Both the position numbers and the translations under genes were made by a program. Positions 17,773 to 26,308 of a DNA stretch of 64,000 bases are shown here, one piece after another (the stretch's first letter is position 1; each line of letters opens with the position of its first letter). The notes under the pieces were generated by a model. The model was not told the DNA's origin. It searched no databases and was given only the letters and a program-made list of their open reading frames with translations. Source of the DNA: Fontibacterium universale. Its GTDB lineage: Bacteria; Pseudomonadota; Alphaproteobacteria; Pelagibacterales; Pelagibacteraceae. The DNA lies in assembly GCA_965236175.1 (NCBI GenBank), contig CBDEAT010000001.1:1-64000 (forward strand). The letters are read 5' to 3'.

Positions 17773-19367
17773 TGGAAAGTTTACACACTACTGACGTTAT
17801 TGTTGTTGGATCTGGAATTTCTGGATTAATGACTGCAATTTGTCTTTACCCAAGGAAAGTTACTTTAATTTCTAAAAAAAAATTAGGTGAAGCTTCATCA
17901 AGTGCTTGGGCGCAAGGAGGAATAGCTGCTGCGGTTGGTAAAGATGATAGTCCAAAAATTCACTTTGAAGACACTATTAAAGCAAGCTCAGGATTAAGTG
18001 ATGAAAAGATTGTTAAAATTATAACTGAAGAAGCTGCTTCTATTATTAAATTTCTAGAAGAAAAAGGAGTTAATTTTGACAAAGATCATCTTAAAAATTT
18101 TTTGATGTCTCAGGAAGCTGCTCATAGCAGACGTAGAGTACTAAAAGTAAACGGTGACAGTTCAGGGAGAGAAATTATAAAAACTTTAATAAATAACATT
18201 CAAAAACTTGAAAATATCACTATTTTAGAAGATGTGACCGTTGATGAAATTATCGCGGAAAATAATAAAGTTATTGGTTTAATCGGCCGTCATGTTGGAA
18301 AAAACATAGTTGATAATTTTACATTTTTTAAAGCGCCTAATGTTGTTCTTGCGACAGGAGGTCTTGGTAGTATTTACGAACACACAACAAATCCTAGAGA
18401 TATTTACGGTGAAGGAATAGCAATGGCAGCACGCGCTGGTGCTGTTCTATCTGATATGGAATTTGTTCAATTTCATCCAACTGGAATGGATGTTGGGCTT
18501 GATCCAACTCCATTACTAACTGAAGCGCTTAGAGGTGACGGTGCGAAATTAGTTGATGAAAATGATAATCAATTTATGAAGTCAATTCATCCAAGCGCAG
18601 ATCTTGCTCCTCGCGATATCGTTGCTCGTGAATTACAAAGATTAAAAGATCTTGGGCATTCAACTTTCTTAGATTGTCGAAAATTCTCGGTCGAACAATT
18701 AGAAACAATGTTTCCAAGTGCTTATAATTTTTTGAAAAAAGCTAATATTGATTTTACTAAGGAAAAAATACCTGTAACACCTGCCGCTCATTATCATATG
18801 GGAGGAGTATTCGTTGATGAGAATGGAAAATCATCTATTAAAGGTCTTTGGGCTTGTGGCGAGGTTTCTTCAACGGGTGCACATGGAGCAAATAGACTTG
18901 CTTCTAATTCTTTACTTGAAGCTTTTGTTTTTGGAAAAAGAATAGCAAATTCGATTAATTCTGAAGTGCTTAATAATAATGAAGATAAAAATATTAATTT
19001 TCAAAAATATTTACCAAAAGAAAAAACATCATCACGAATTAGAGCAAAAAAATATATATGGCAGCTTAGAAATATCATGAGTGATTTAGTAGGCGTTTAT
19101 AGAAATGAACAAAAACTTAGAAAAGCATTCATTGAGATTGATAGAATAGAGAGAGAAGCTAAAGATTTGTCTGCCAAACTTAAAGATATGATTTTAGTAT
19201 CAAGATTAATCACTTATTCAGCGTATTTGAGAAAAGAAAGTAGAGGAGCTCATTTTAGAAGTGATTATCCAAAATCCAATGATAAATTTTTATTTAGAAA
19301 ACAAATTACATTAAAAGAGATGCAAGAATTCTTAAATAAAAAAGAATACATAGAAAAAGTTGCTTAA
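17772..19367 (+). CDS. nadB: L-aspartate oxidase
   Basis: The 531-residue FAD enzyme of the succinate dehydrogenase flavoprotein family has the N-terminal VVGSGISGLMTAI. It also has the SSSAWAQGGIAAA segment typical of NadB, EFVQFHPTGM, and GLWACGEVSSTGAHGANRLASNS. It oxidises L-aspartate to iminoaspartate, the substrate of NadA encoded just upstream. It is coupled to nadA by a one-base overlap and separated from nadC by 3 bases. Length and motifs are normal. Confidence 0.96.
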   Translation: MESLHTTDVIVVGSGISGLMTAICLYPRKVTLISKKKLGEASSSAWAQGGIAAAVGKDDSPKIHFEDTIKASSGLSDEKIVKIITEEAASIIKFLEEKGVNFDKDHLKNFLMSQEAAHSRRRVLKVNGDSSGREIIKTLINNIQKLENITILEDVTVDEIIAENNKVIGLIGRHVGKNIVDNFTFFKAPNVVLATGGLGSIYEHTTNPRDIYGEGIAMAARAGAVLSDMEFVQFHPTGMDVGLDPTPLLTEALRGDGAKLVDENDNQFMKSIHPSADLAPRDIVARELQRLKDLGHSTFLDCRKFSVEQLETMFPSAYNFLKKANIDFTKEKIPVTPAAHYHMGGVFVDENGKSSIKGLWACGEVSSTGAHGANRLASNSLLEAFVFGKRIANSINSEVLNNNEDKNINFQKYLPKEKTSSRIRAKKYIWQLRNIMSDLVGVYRNEQKLRKAFIEIDRIEREAKDLSAKLKDMILVSRLITYSAYLRKESRGAHFRSDYPKSNDKFLFRKQITLKEMQEFLNKKEYIEKVA

Positions 19368-19370
19368 AGA

Positions 19371-20219
19371 ATGTCAAAATCAAAACTTATCACTAGCGGT
19401 TATATAAAAAGCATTGTTGGGGCTTCTTTATTTGAAGATCAGGCTCAGAAAGACATTACAACTGACCTTTTAGTAAATAAAAATTCTATTACTTCAGCAA
19501 AAATTGTTGCAAATGAAGATGGGATTATTGGTGGATTAGATTTTGCAGATGAAGCTTTTAAACAAATTGATAAAAAAACAAAATTTAAGAAAAAAGTTCA
19601 AGAAGGATCTTCTATAAAAAAAGGAGATGTTATTGCTGAAATTAAAGGACTAACGGGTTCTATTTTAAAATCAGAAAGAACGGCAATTAATTTTTTAGGT
19701 TTAATATCAGGTATTGCAACAAAAACTTATTATTACGTTAACTTAGTTAAAGAATATAAAACAAAAATTTGCTGCACTAGGAAAACTTTGCCAACTCTTA
19801 GAGCTATTCAAAAATACGCAGTAACTCTTGGTGGTGGAACAAACAATAGATTTAATTTATTCGATGAAATATTTATAAAAGACAATCATATTTCTGCATC
19901 ACAAAATATATTTGATCTTGTGCAAAATGCTTTGCGATTAAACAGAAGTGGAAAAATTATAACAGTAGAAGTAGATACTCTAAGTCAGTTGGAAACTATT
20001 CAAACGCTTAATTTTAATAGACTGTTATTAGATAACATGAAACCAGATGAGATTAAAAAAGCTTTAAACATGGTTGGTAATAAGTATGAAACTGAAGCTT
20101 CTGGTAATATTAACGACAAAAATATTCTTGATTATGCAAAGACAGGTGTAAATAGAATTTCAATTGGAAGACTTACTCATAGCCCTCAAAATTTAGATAT
20201 TTCTCTAAACTTTAATTAA
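19371..20219 (+). CDS. nadC: Nicotinate-nucleotide pyrophosphorylase (carboxylating)
   Basis: The 282-residue quinolinate phosphoribosyltransferase has the N-terminal domain DQAQKDITTDLL, then CTRKTLPTLRAIQKYAV and GGGTNNRFNLFDEIFIKDNH. These hold the Arg/Lys residues for quinolinate and PRPP, and EVDTLSQLE and LLDNMKPDEI follow. It completes de novo NAD synthesis from aspartate with nadA and nadB. Its end overlaps the convergent SemiSWEET gene by 8 bases. Confidence 0.95.
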   Translation: MSKSKLITSGYIKSIVGASLFEDQAQKDITTDLLVNKNSITSAKIVANEDGIIGGLDFADEAFKQIDKKTKFKKKVQEGSSIKKGDVIAEIKGLTGSILKSERTAINFLGLISGIATKTYYYVNLVKEYKTKICCTRKTLPTLRAIQKYAVTLGGGTNNRFNLFDEIFIKDNHISASQNIFDLVQNALRLNRSGKIITVEVDTLSQLETIQTLNFNRLLLDNMKPDEIKKALNMVGNKYETEASGNINDKNILDYAKTGVNRISIGRLTHSPQNLDISLNFN

Positions 20220-20469
20220 ATTTAATTTTAGCGACTAAAATTAAGAACGCTAAAAATAAAGTTACAATGTTTGCAAATATTATTGGCAAATTATTTGTTA
20301 ACACCCCATAGACTAACCAACTAGCAACCCCAGTTGTGAATATTAGAAACATCCACAATGAAATATCTTTAGTTCTTTTAGTTTTCCAAGCTTTATAAGC
20401 CTGAGGAACAAATGCAATTGTTGTACAAAAACCAGAAAAGAATCCGATATAGGTTATGTATTTCTCCAT
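20212..20469 (-). CDS. SemiSWEET-type PQ-loop sugar transporter
   Basis: This is an 85-residue protein with three hydrophobic helices and the PQ motif in FVPQAYKAWKTKRTKDIS of helix 1, as in bacterial SemiSWEETs, which work as dimers for sugar movement. The ATG at 20469 overlaps the upstream stop by one base (TGATG). A TTG one codon earlier is less likely. It sits downstream of the phosphoethanolamine transferase gene, and the substrate is unknown. Confidence 0.85.
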   Translation of the reverse strand: MEKYITYIGFFSGFCTTIAFVPQAYKAWKTKRTKDISLWMFLIFTTGVASWLVYGVLTNNLPIIFANIVTLFLAFLILVAKIKFN

Positions 20470-22055
20470 CAATTAACCAGGCTTAAGTCTTTCTTATAAA
20501 CAGAACTTTGAACTTTAAATAAATTTAGCAAAGTATGAGGAAGATAATCATGATTTAATTCTTTATTAGCCATGTTTTTAATTTTGGATAAATTAATATT
20601 TTGGTTCTTAACTATTTGATCTGAAAGCCATAAAACCATTGCAAAATTTGTTTGTTCTTTTGGTGCAATTTTTTTTGGAAGACCATGTAAATAAATACCA
20701 TTTTCTCCTAGAGACTCTCCGTGATCTGAAGAATAAAACATGAAAGTATTATATTCTTTCTTTTCCTTTAAAATATCTATCAGCTTTGAAAGTACGTAAT
20801 CCGTATAAACAATAGTATTATCAAAGGCATTATTCAATTCATCTTTGCTGCAGTTTTGTGGGGTATCGTTGTTACAAAAAGGTTTAAATTTTGCGAATTT
20901 TTCAGGAAATCTTTTATAATATCTAGGACCGTGCGATCCCATGGTATGCAACACAATTAAAATATCCCCCTTATTATTTTTTAAAATTTGATTTGTCGTA
21001 TCTAATAATTTTTCATCTAGAATAGTATTTTTATCTTCTCCGCCAGAACTTGTAATAATGTTAAGCGTTTCAATTCTTGTACACACATTCTTACAACTTG
21101 AATTATTGTTTACCCAAACTGTCTTAACTCCAGCCAAAGATAATACATCAAGAACATTGCTCTGGTTTTTGGCCTTTTTTTGAGTGTAATTTTTTTCTCC
21201 ATTTAGGAAAAACATGCATGGTACTGAATAGGCAGTTGCGGTGCCGCAAGATATTGTATTCTTAAAACTAAAGACTCCTTTATTTTTTAAATAAGAGTTA
21301 GTTTCTTTTTGATATCCGTTTAATGAAAATCTATCTGCTCTAGCTGTCTCCCCAACAACCATAATTCCAATAGTTTTTTTTCCAGTTTTTAATAGTTTTG
21401 CATCTTCTCCTAATTTTATAAATTTACTCTCACCTTCCAAAGATAATTTGGCTAAACGGTAGGTGGAAGTTAAAGTGTATAAAGGTGTAATATGCTGATT
21501 AAGTGTATTATTTTGTCTTGTAATAAAACTTACCTGTTTAAAGTTTGCAAAAGTTATAACAGCAATAATTAAAAAAGCAGTTGTAATAGAAGATAGTCTT
21601 ATAAGTAAATCTTTCTTAAAAGATCCATATTCAATCTCAACAAAATAAATAATGACACTTGGAATAATACCAAGAAAAAAAATATGAATAAAAAAACCAA
21701 CTGACATCAAGTCCATAGCCTCTTTAACATCGGTTTGCAGAGTATTAATGATCATCTGCTCATCAACTGTGACTCCAAATTGATGATTATAAAAACTTAA
21801 AATTGATGAAAGAATAATTAAAAAAATTGCTAATGGTTTAAGAACGTACTTCTGTCCAAAAATTAATAGTAAAATTGAAATTGTAAAAATTATTGCAATA
21901 ATAATCGCAAAAAAGAAATAAATGGATGGAAAACTGGAAAATCCAATATTACCGTAAAGAATTTTTAAAAACTTTAGATTATATGCAAAGGTAATAAAGA
22001 GAGAGGTAAGTAATATAAAATAATAAAATTTAATTTTCTTTCTTAAAAAAGACAT
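20469..22055 (-). CDS. Lipid A-type phosphoethanolamine transferase (sulfatase fold)
   Basis: The 528-residue protein has five N-terminal membrane helices (about 1-180) followed by a periplasmic sulfatase-like domain. The nucleophile Thr237 lies in VVGETARADRFSLNGY, and the metal-site SSDHGESLGENGIYLHG is also present, matching EptA/MCR-family enzymes. The protein transfers phosphoethanolamine from phosphatidylethanolamine onto lipid A or another envelope sugar. Cysteine pairs in the periplasmic domain (e.g. SCGTATAYSVPCMF) suit disulfides. It is in one transcript with SemiSWEET, and the acceptor is inferred. Confidence 0.9.
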   Translation of the reverse strand: MSFLRKKIKFYYFILLTSLFITFAYNLKFLKILYGNIGFSSFPSIYFFFAIIIAIIFTISILLLIFGQKYVLKPLAIFLIILSSILSFYNHQFGVTVDEQMIINTLQTDVKEAMDLMSVGFFIHIFFLGIIPSVIIYFVEIEYGSFKKDLLIRLSSITTAFLIIAVITFANFKQVSFITRQNNTLNQHITPLYTLTSTYRLAKLSLEGESKFIKLGEDAKLLKTGKKTIGIMVVGETARADRFSLNGYQKETNSYLKNKGVFSFKNTISCGTATAYSVPCMFFLNGEKNYTQKKAKNQSNVLDVLSLAGVKTVWVNNNSSCKNVCTRIETLNIITSSGGEDKNTILDEKLLDTTNQILKNNKGDILIVLHTMGSHGPRYYKRFPEKFAKFKPFCNNDTPQNCSKDELNNAFDNTIVYTDYVLSKLIDILKEKKEYNTFMFYSSDHGESLGENGIYLHGLPKKIAPKEQTNFAMVLWLSDQIVKNQNINLSKIKNMANKELNHDYLPHTLLNLFKVQSSVYKKDLSLVN

Positions 22056-22083
22056 TTAAATATTTTTTTTAATTAAAAGATTC

Positions 22084-23586
22084 TCAATTCTTATATTTTT
22101 TTCTATTACCTGCATTAAAATTTCTATCTTTAAAGTCTTTAGATTTTTTACCAAAAAATCTTGGCTTTTCTCTGTCACTTTTTCTTCTATAATCTTTTTC
22201 GCCACCTTCTCTTGGCTTATGTTCTTTAAAACCTTCAATATTTTTAGGCTTAAATCCTTCTGAATGTTTATTGCCTCTAAATCTATCTGCTGGCTTATTT
22301 TCTCGAAATCTTTCTGTTGGCTTATTTTCTCGAGATCTTTCTGTTGGCTTGTTTCCTCTAAATCCCTCTGATGATCTGCTGCCGCCAAAACTCGATCTGC
22401 CTCCTCTATTTCTGTCTCTTCCACCACCTCTTCTTTTATTTTTATAATCTCTTTGAAATCCACCACTTCCACTTCTGCCTTTGGAGAAGTTTTCTTTCTT
22501 TTTAGTTGGATCTAATAATCTCTCAATAGCATTCCATTTTTCTCTATCGCTATTAGTAATGAAAGATAAAGAAGAACCTTCCGCTCCTGCTCTAGCGGTT
22601 CTGCCCATACGGTGAATATAATCTTCAGCGACTTGTGGTAGATCGTAATTGATAACATGCTCAATATGAGGAACGTCAAGACCTCTTGCTGCAATATCTG
22701 TTGCTACAAGTATGGTAAATTTCTTATTTCTAAAAGCGCTCATAACAGTAGTTCTTTTGCTTTGTCTTAGATTTCCATGTAAAGCGTCTGCTTTAAATTT
22801 TTCCTTACAAAGCTTAGCGGCTAGATTTTTTGAGTTATGTTTTGTTTTAACAAATACTAAAATTGATCCAGTTCTTTGCTGTAATTGCTTAATTAATTCA
22901 GGATATTTTTGCTCTTGTTGTATGTGAATTACTTCTTGTTTAATTTTAATTGATGGGACATTTGTTGCGCCCATAGAAACTCTTTCAGGATTTTTTAAAT
23001 ATTTAGCCGACATTCTAACAATCTCTTCGGGTAGAGTTGCTGAAAACATTAATGTTTGTTTTTTTGCTGGTAGGTGTTTTAATATTCTATCAATTTGAAT
23101 ACCAAAGCCCATATCAAGCATACGATCTGTTTCATCTAAAACTAAAAAACCTGTGTCTGATAATTTTAATGACTTTCTATCTAAATGATCATTAATTCTA
23201 CCTGGAGTTCCTACAATAATTCTTGGACGTGATTTAAGTTGTCCTAATTGTTTATGCATCGACTCTCCTCCAATTAAACATGCTGCTTTGATTGGATTGT
23301 TTTTTCCAAGCAACTGAATAATTACGGCTATCACTTGATTTGCAAGTTCACGTGTTGGCGTTAGCACTAGAGCAGAGCCTTGTTTTGATCTACTTAACAA
23401 TTCAACTAACGGAATACTAAAGGCTGCAGTTTTTCCAGTTCCAGTTTGTGCTGATCCTAAAATGTCACGCCCTTCTAAGGCAAGCGGTATAGAACTGACT
23501 TGAATAGGAGTTGGCGCCGTAAAGTTCATTCGCGCTAATGAATTTTTTAAGTTTTGCGAAAGGCTAAAGCCTTCAAAGTTAATCAT
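22084..23586 (-). CDS. rhlE: DEAD-box RNA helicase RhlE
   Basis: The 500-residue protein has the full motif series: TPIQ (Q motif), AQTGTGKT, PTRELANQ, motif II written DETD (LDETDRMLDMGFG) rather than DEAD, SATLP, ATDIAARGLDVPHI and HRMGRTARAG. The long basic tail (after about 370) holds six 9-residue repeats of the form ERFRENKPT at 407-459, then Lys/Arg/Gly-rich residues. It remodels RNA in cold response and ribosome maturation, and the tail probably binds RNA. A 138-residue reading frame in the tail (22056-22472) is a by-product of the repeats. Confidence 0.94.
   Translation of the reverse strand: MINFEGFSLSQNLKNSLARMNFTAPTPIQVSSIPLALEGRDILGSAQTGTGKTAAFSIPLVELLSRSKQGSALVLTPTRELANQVIAVIIQLLGKNNPIKAACLIGGESMHKQLGQLKSRPRIIVGTPGRINDHLDRKSLKLSDTGFLVLDETDRMLDMGFGIQIDRILKHLPAKKQTLMFSATLPEEIVRMSAKYLKNPERVSMGATNVPSIKIKQEVIHIQQEQKYPELIKQLQQRTGSILVFVKTKHNSKNLAAKLCKEKFKADALHGNLRQSKRTTVMSAFRNKKFTILVATDIAARGLDVPHIEHVINYDLPQVAEDYIHRMGRTARAGAEGSSLSFITNSDREKWNAIERLLDPTKKKENFSKGRSGSGGFQRDYKNKRRGGGRDRNRGGRSSFGGSRSSEGFRGNKPTERSRENKPTERFRENKPADRFRGNKHSEGFKPKNIEGFKEHKPREGGEKDYRRKSDREKPRFFGKKSKDFKDRNFNAGNRKKYKN
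22210..22368 (-). repeat. 27-bp coding tandem repeats in the RhlE tail
   Basis: Six imperfect 9-codon units encode EGFRGNKPT, ERSRENKPT, ERFRENKPA, DRFRGNKHS, EGFKPKNI (one residue short) and EGFKEHKPR. The unit is in frame, so copy-number change would lengthen or shorten the basic tail without disrupting the helicase. Confidence 0.85.
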
Positions 23587-23716
23587 TTAAGTTTGGGGAA
23601 AGTTGTAAGTAAAAATCTAATAAAATTATTTAATAATAAAATGTAACCTTTATCAGTTAACAAGCTTATTTAAAGCTTTATTGAAGAGTAATTTGGCTTT
23701 GTTTCGCAAAAATCGA

Positions 23717-24134
23717 TTAAGAAGCTATTTTATTATGTTCTAAATACTTAACTTTGTCAGTATCTGATCTTTTGATTTTTTCTTTTTTATTCTTTTGCAC
23801 ATGACCAGAAATATCAGCGCCTTCTAAAACAGTTAAATTATTTTCAAAACGAAGGTCTCCTCGAACAATTCCTTTTTCTCCAATATGAATATTTGCAGAC
23901 TCAATATTGCCAACCATATAACCCAAAACTTCGACATCCTCTGCTTGAACTAGATCCTTTAACACTTCCAGTCTCTAATATTCTTAATTTTTTAGCTTTA
24001 ATATTACCCTTAACTTTTCCAGCAATCTCAATTTCTCCTTTACAATCTATTTCTCCTTCAAAACGTAAATTTTCACCCAAATGTGAAAAACCATGAACTT
24101 GATCTTGAGATTTTTTATCTGATTTAAAAAACAT
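23717..24134 (-). pseudogene. Bactofilin (polymer-forming cytoskeletal protein), apparent single-base frameshift
   Basis: Two frames (24134-23901 and 23965-23717) together give a bactofilin of about 140 residues. The right-handed beta-helix repeats read LRFEGEIDCKGEIEIAGKV, GNIKAKKLRILETGSVKG, then in the other frame DLVQAEDVEVLGYMVGNIE and GDLRFENNLTVLEGADISG. One missing base at about 23957-23959, in AAAGGATC (expected GGNGAT), restores the VKGDLVQAEDV repeat. Bactofilins polymerise without nucleotide to shape or position envelope machinery. The next gene upstream is a second bactofilin, 2 bases away. Confidence 0.82.
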
Positions 24135-24136
24135 TA

Positions 24137-24469
24137 TTATTCTTTGTTATTATTTGTTATTTTTTTTCTTGTTGAAGATTCAATTTCTAATTGTGCCCCC
24201 TCATCAACGACTAGATTTTTATGAGATAATTTACCTTTAACTTTAGCCGAATTATTTAAATGAATTCTATCTGAAAAAAGATCGCCTGTTACTTGCCCTC
24301 CTACTTCAATATTATTATCTGCTGTTAAATTGCCTGTAATGTTTCCGTTCTCATTAATGATAACTTCTTCTGCTTTAATATCCCCTACAATTATTCCATC
24401 AATAGTAATGCTATCTTTTTCGATAATATTACCCTGTAATTTTGTATCTCTTAAAATAACTGATGGCAT
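24137..24469 (-). CDS. Bactofilin family protein
   Basis: The 110-residue protein has a beta-helix core of short repeats with spaced hydrophobics (KLQGNIIEKDSITIDGIIVG, DIKAEEVIINENGNITGNL, TADNNIEVGGQVTGDL), the DUF583/bactofilin pattern, and a charged C-terminal tail. It forms an operon pair with the frameshifted bactofilin downstream (2-base gap). The paired arrangement suggests a mixed polymer, which is an inference. Confidence 0.88.
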   Translation of the reverse strand: MPSVILRDTKLQGNIIEKDSITIDGIIVGDIKAEEVIINENGNITGNLTADNNIEVGGQVTGDLFSDRIHLNNSAKVKGKLSHKNLVVDEGAQLEIESSTRKKITNNNKE

Positions 24470-24574
24470 AATTAAAAAAGCTGATTAAACAGGCAATAAA
24501 ATAATTTGGCAAGCCCTAATATAACTATAATTTTTAAGAAAAATTTAATAAAATATGATAACTAAAATTGTTTT

Positions 24575-25088
24575 ATGAAAAAAATTGAAAGTTTATTAGA
24601 AAAAACAATTTTTGCATCTCGTTGGATACTTGCTCCTTTTTATCTTGGACTATCTCTTAGTCTTCTTGTTTTGTTATATGAATTTGTTCATGAAATTATT
24701 GATTTTATTAAAATTGTTACATTCAACAGATATTGCTGGCGTATTGCTTTTTATTTTAAGTCTTGTTGATATTTCTTTAGCTGGTAACCTTTTAATCATT
24801 GTTATCTTTTCGGGATACGAGAACTTTGTATCTAAAATTGATGTTAAAAATCATGAAGACAAGCCTGATTGGATGGGTCATGTTGATTTTACTGATCTTA
24901 AAATTAAATTAATTTCTTCAATCGTTGCAATATCAGGAATTCATCTTCTAAAAATATTTATGAATTTAAATAATTACGATAAAGATAAAATTATTTTGTA
25001 TGTAGTTGTTCATCTTTCTTTTGTTATCAGCGGCGTTCTTCTTGCATTGATGGACTACATTATGAGCAAAAGCTTTAAAAAACATTAA
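24575..25088 (+). pseudogene. YqhA/UPF0114 family membrane protein, apparent frameshift
   Basis: The first frame from the ATG at 24575 gives IFASRWILAPFYLGLSLSLL. The +1 frame gives TDIAGVLLFILSLVDISLAG, NLLIIVIFSGYENFVSK and SSIVAISGIHLLKIFMNL. Together they match the full UPF0114 (YqhA) family, about 170 residues with four membrane helices. The switch falls at about 24715-24725, before the TDIAG segment, and corresponds to one extra base or two missing. The molecular function of YqhA is unknown. The gene is divergent from the bactofilin pair. Confidence 0.82.
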
Positions 25089-25127
25089 AAATTAAAATTA
25101 ACTTGTTATTTATTTAATATATAAACA

Positions 25128-25154
25128 TTATATACATTTGCAGAATGTATATAA
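25128..25154 (+). promoter_or_regulatory. Inverted repeat spanning the SGNH hydrolase start codon
   Basis: An 11-bp perfect inverted repeat, TTATATACATT and AATGTATATAA with spacer TGCAG, covers the ATG at 25145. In mRNA it would bury the start codon in a stem. In DNA it could be an operator. It is AT-rich, so chance is possible. Confidence 0.4.
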
Positions 25155-26308
25155 AAAAATTTATTAAATTTTTTTTTAAATTCTTATTTATAATTTTTAT
25201 AAGTTTATCTTTATTTCTAATTATTGATTTTTCTTTTGGGAGAATATTAATTGATAAATATATTGATCAAATTAAAGACAACCCTTACTATTTAAAGAAA
25301 CAAAGAGTACGACATAGTTTTTATCATCACACCTTAGCTCCACAAATAGATTACAGAAAAACAGGGTGGGGGCCGACTAGTTATCGATTATGCACAAATA
25401 TTCATGGTTTTAAATCAAAGTGCGGAACTCTAGGTGGCGATCATTATGATATTGGATTTATAGGAGATTCATTTACTGAAGGCTTGGGTGTAAGACATGA
25501 AGAAACATTTGTTGGAATTATTGAAGATAAAAAAAAGTTAAACGTTGCTAACATGGGAGTAAGTTCATACTCACCAAAAATTTATTTATCTAAAATACAT
25601 CACTTTATTGGTAGAGGAATGAAGTTTAAGCACGTCGTTGTATTTATGGATGTAAGCGATTTAATTGATGATTCTAACTCATATATTTTTAAAAATGATT
25701 TAAAAGTAAGAGATAAAAAAATTGGCAAGCGAATTGAAAATACTTTGAAAATTTGGTTTCCTATGTTTGATTATTTAACTTTTAATCTTACAAATAATAA
25801 CAGATACCGAGCGTCTGACAGTATTTTTACAAGAGTGAATATTTATATAGATCTAAATCAAACAAAAGATAAAAAATTAAAAGAAATTTATTCTAAAATG
25901 AATTTAAGATCTGCATGGACTTACTCAAAAACAAATCAAATTAAAGGTTATGATTTACCAATAGACGTGGCTATTAAAGAACAAGTTGAGACTATGAATC
26001 AACTTTATGAATTATTAAAGAAAAATAATATTAAATTATCTATTGTTGTTTATCCTTGGCCTCAAACTATTCTTTATGACAAACGTGAAAATTTAATGAA
26101 AACTACTTGGGAAAATTTTTGCAAAAATAAATGTGCTAATTTTGTTAATACATTTCCGCTTTTCATGAATGATGATGATGATGATGATGATGAGGAAAGT
26201 AAAAAGAATTTAATTATAAAAAAATATTATCAATTAGGTGATATTCATTTTAATCCCGAAGGTCATAAATTGATTGCCGATTATTTTATTAAAAACTTCA
26301 AGTTTTAA
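25145..26308 (+). CDS. SGNH/GDSL-hydrolase family membrane-anchored protein
   Basis: The 387-residue protein has one N-terminal membrane helix (about 10-30) and an extracytoplasmic SGNH domain. Block I is IGFIGDSFTEGLG (Ser109), and the C-terminal GDIHFNPEGHKLIA carries the catalytic Asp/His pair (D366, H368). Family members are esterases or O-acetyl transfer partners in polysaccharide modification. An acidic D7-E2 stretch encoded by (GAT)7 precedes the final block. It converges on, and overlaps by 11 bases, the carbamoyltransferase gene. Such SGNH proteins often accompany carbamoyltransferase/SxtJ sets, which suggests joint modification of one product. The substrate is unknown. Confidence 0.8.
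   Translation: MYIKKFIKFFFKFLFIIFISLSLFLIIDFSFGRILIDKYIDQIKDNPYYLKKQRVRHSFYHHTLAPQIDYRKTGWGPTSYRLCTNIHGFKSKCGTLGGDHYDIGFIGDSFTEGLGVRHEETFVGIIEDKKKLNVANMGVSSYSPKIYLSKIHHFIGRGMKFKHVVVFMDVSDLIDDSNSYIFKNDLKVRDKKIGKRIENTLKIWFPMFDYLTFNLTNNNRYRASDSIFTRVNIYIDLNQTKDKKLKEIYSKMNLRSAWTYSKTNQIKGYDLPIDVAIKEQVETMNQLYELLKKNNIKLSIVVYPWPQTILYDKRENLMKTTWENFCKNKCANFVNTFPLFMNDDDDDDDEESKKNLIIKKYYQLGDIHFNPEGHKLIADYFIKNFKF
26171..26191 (+). repeat. (GAT)7 trinucleotide microsatellite inside the SGNH hydrolase gene
   Basis: Seven in-frame GAT codons give seven aspartates, followed by two glutamates. Slippage here would change the length of the acidic stretch without a frameshift. Confidence 0.95.

Noticed and set aside
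22056..22472. 138-codon frame on the minus strand in the RhlE tail
   Set aside because: It overlaps the RhlE tail in another frame and its EETSQQKDLEKISQQ-like repeats are the out-of-frame reading of the 27-bp repeats.
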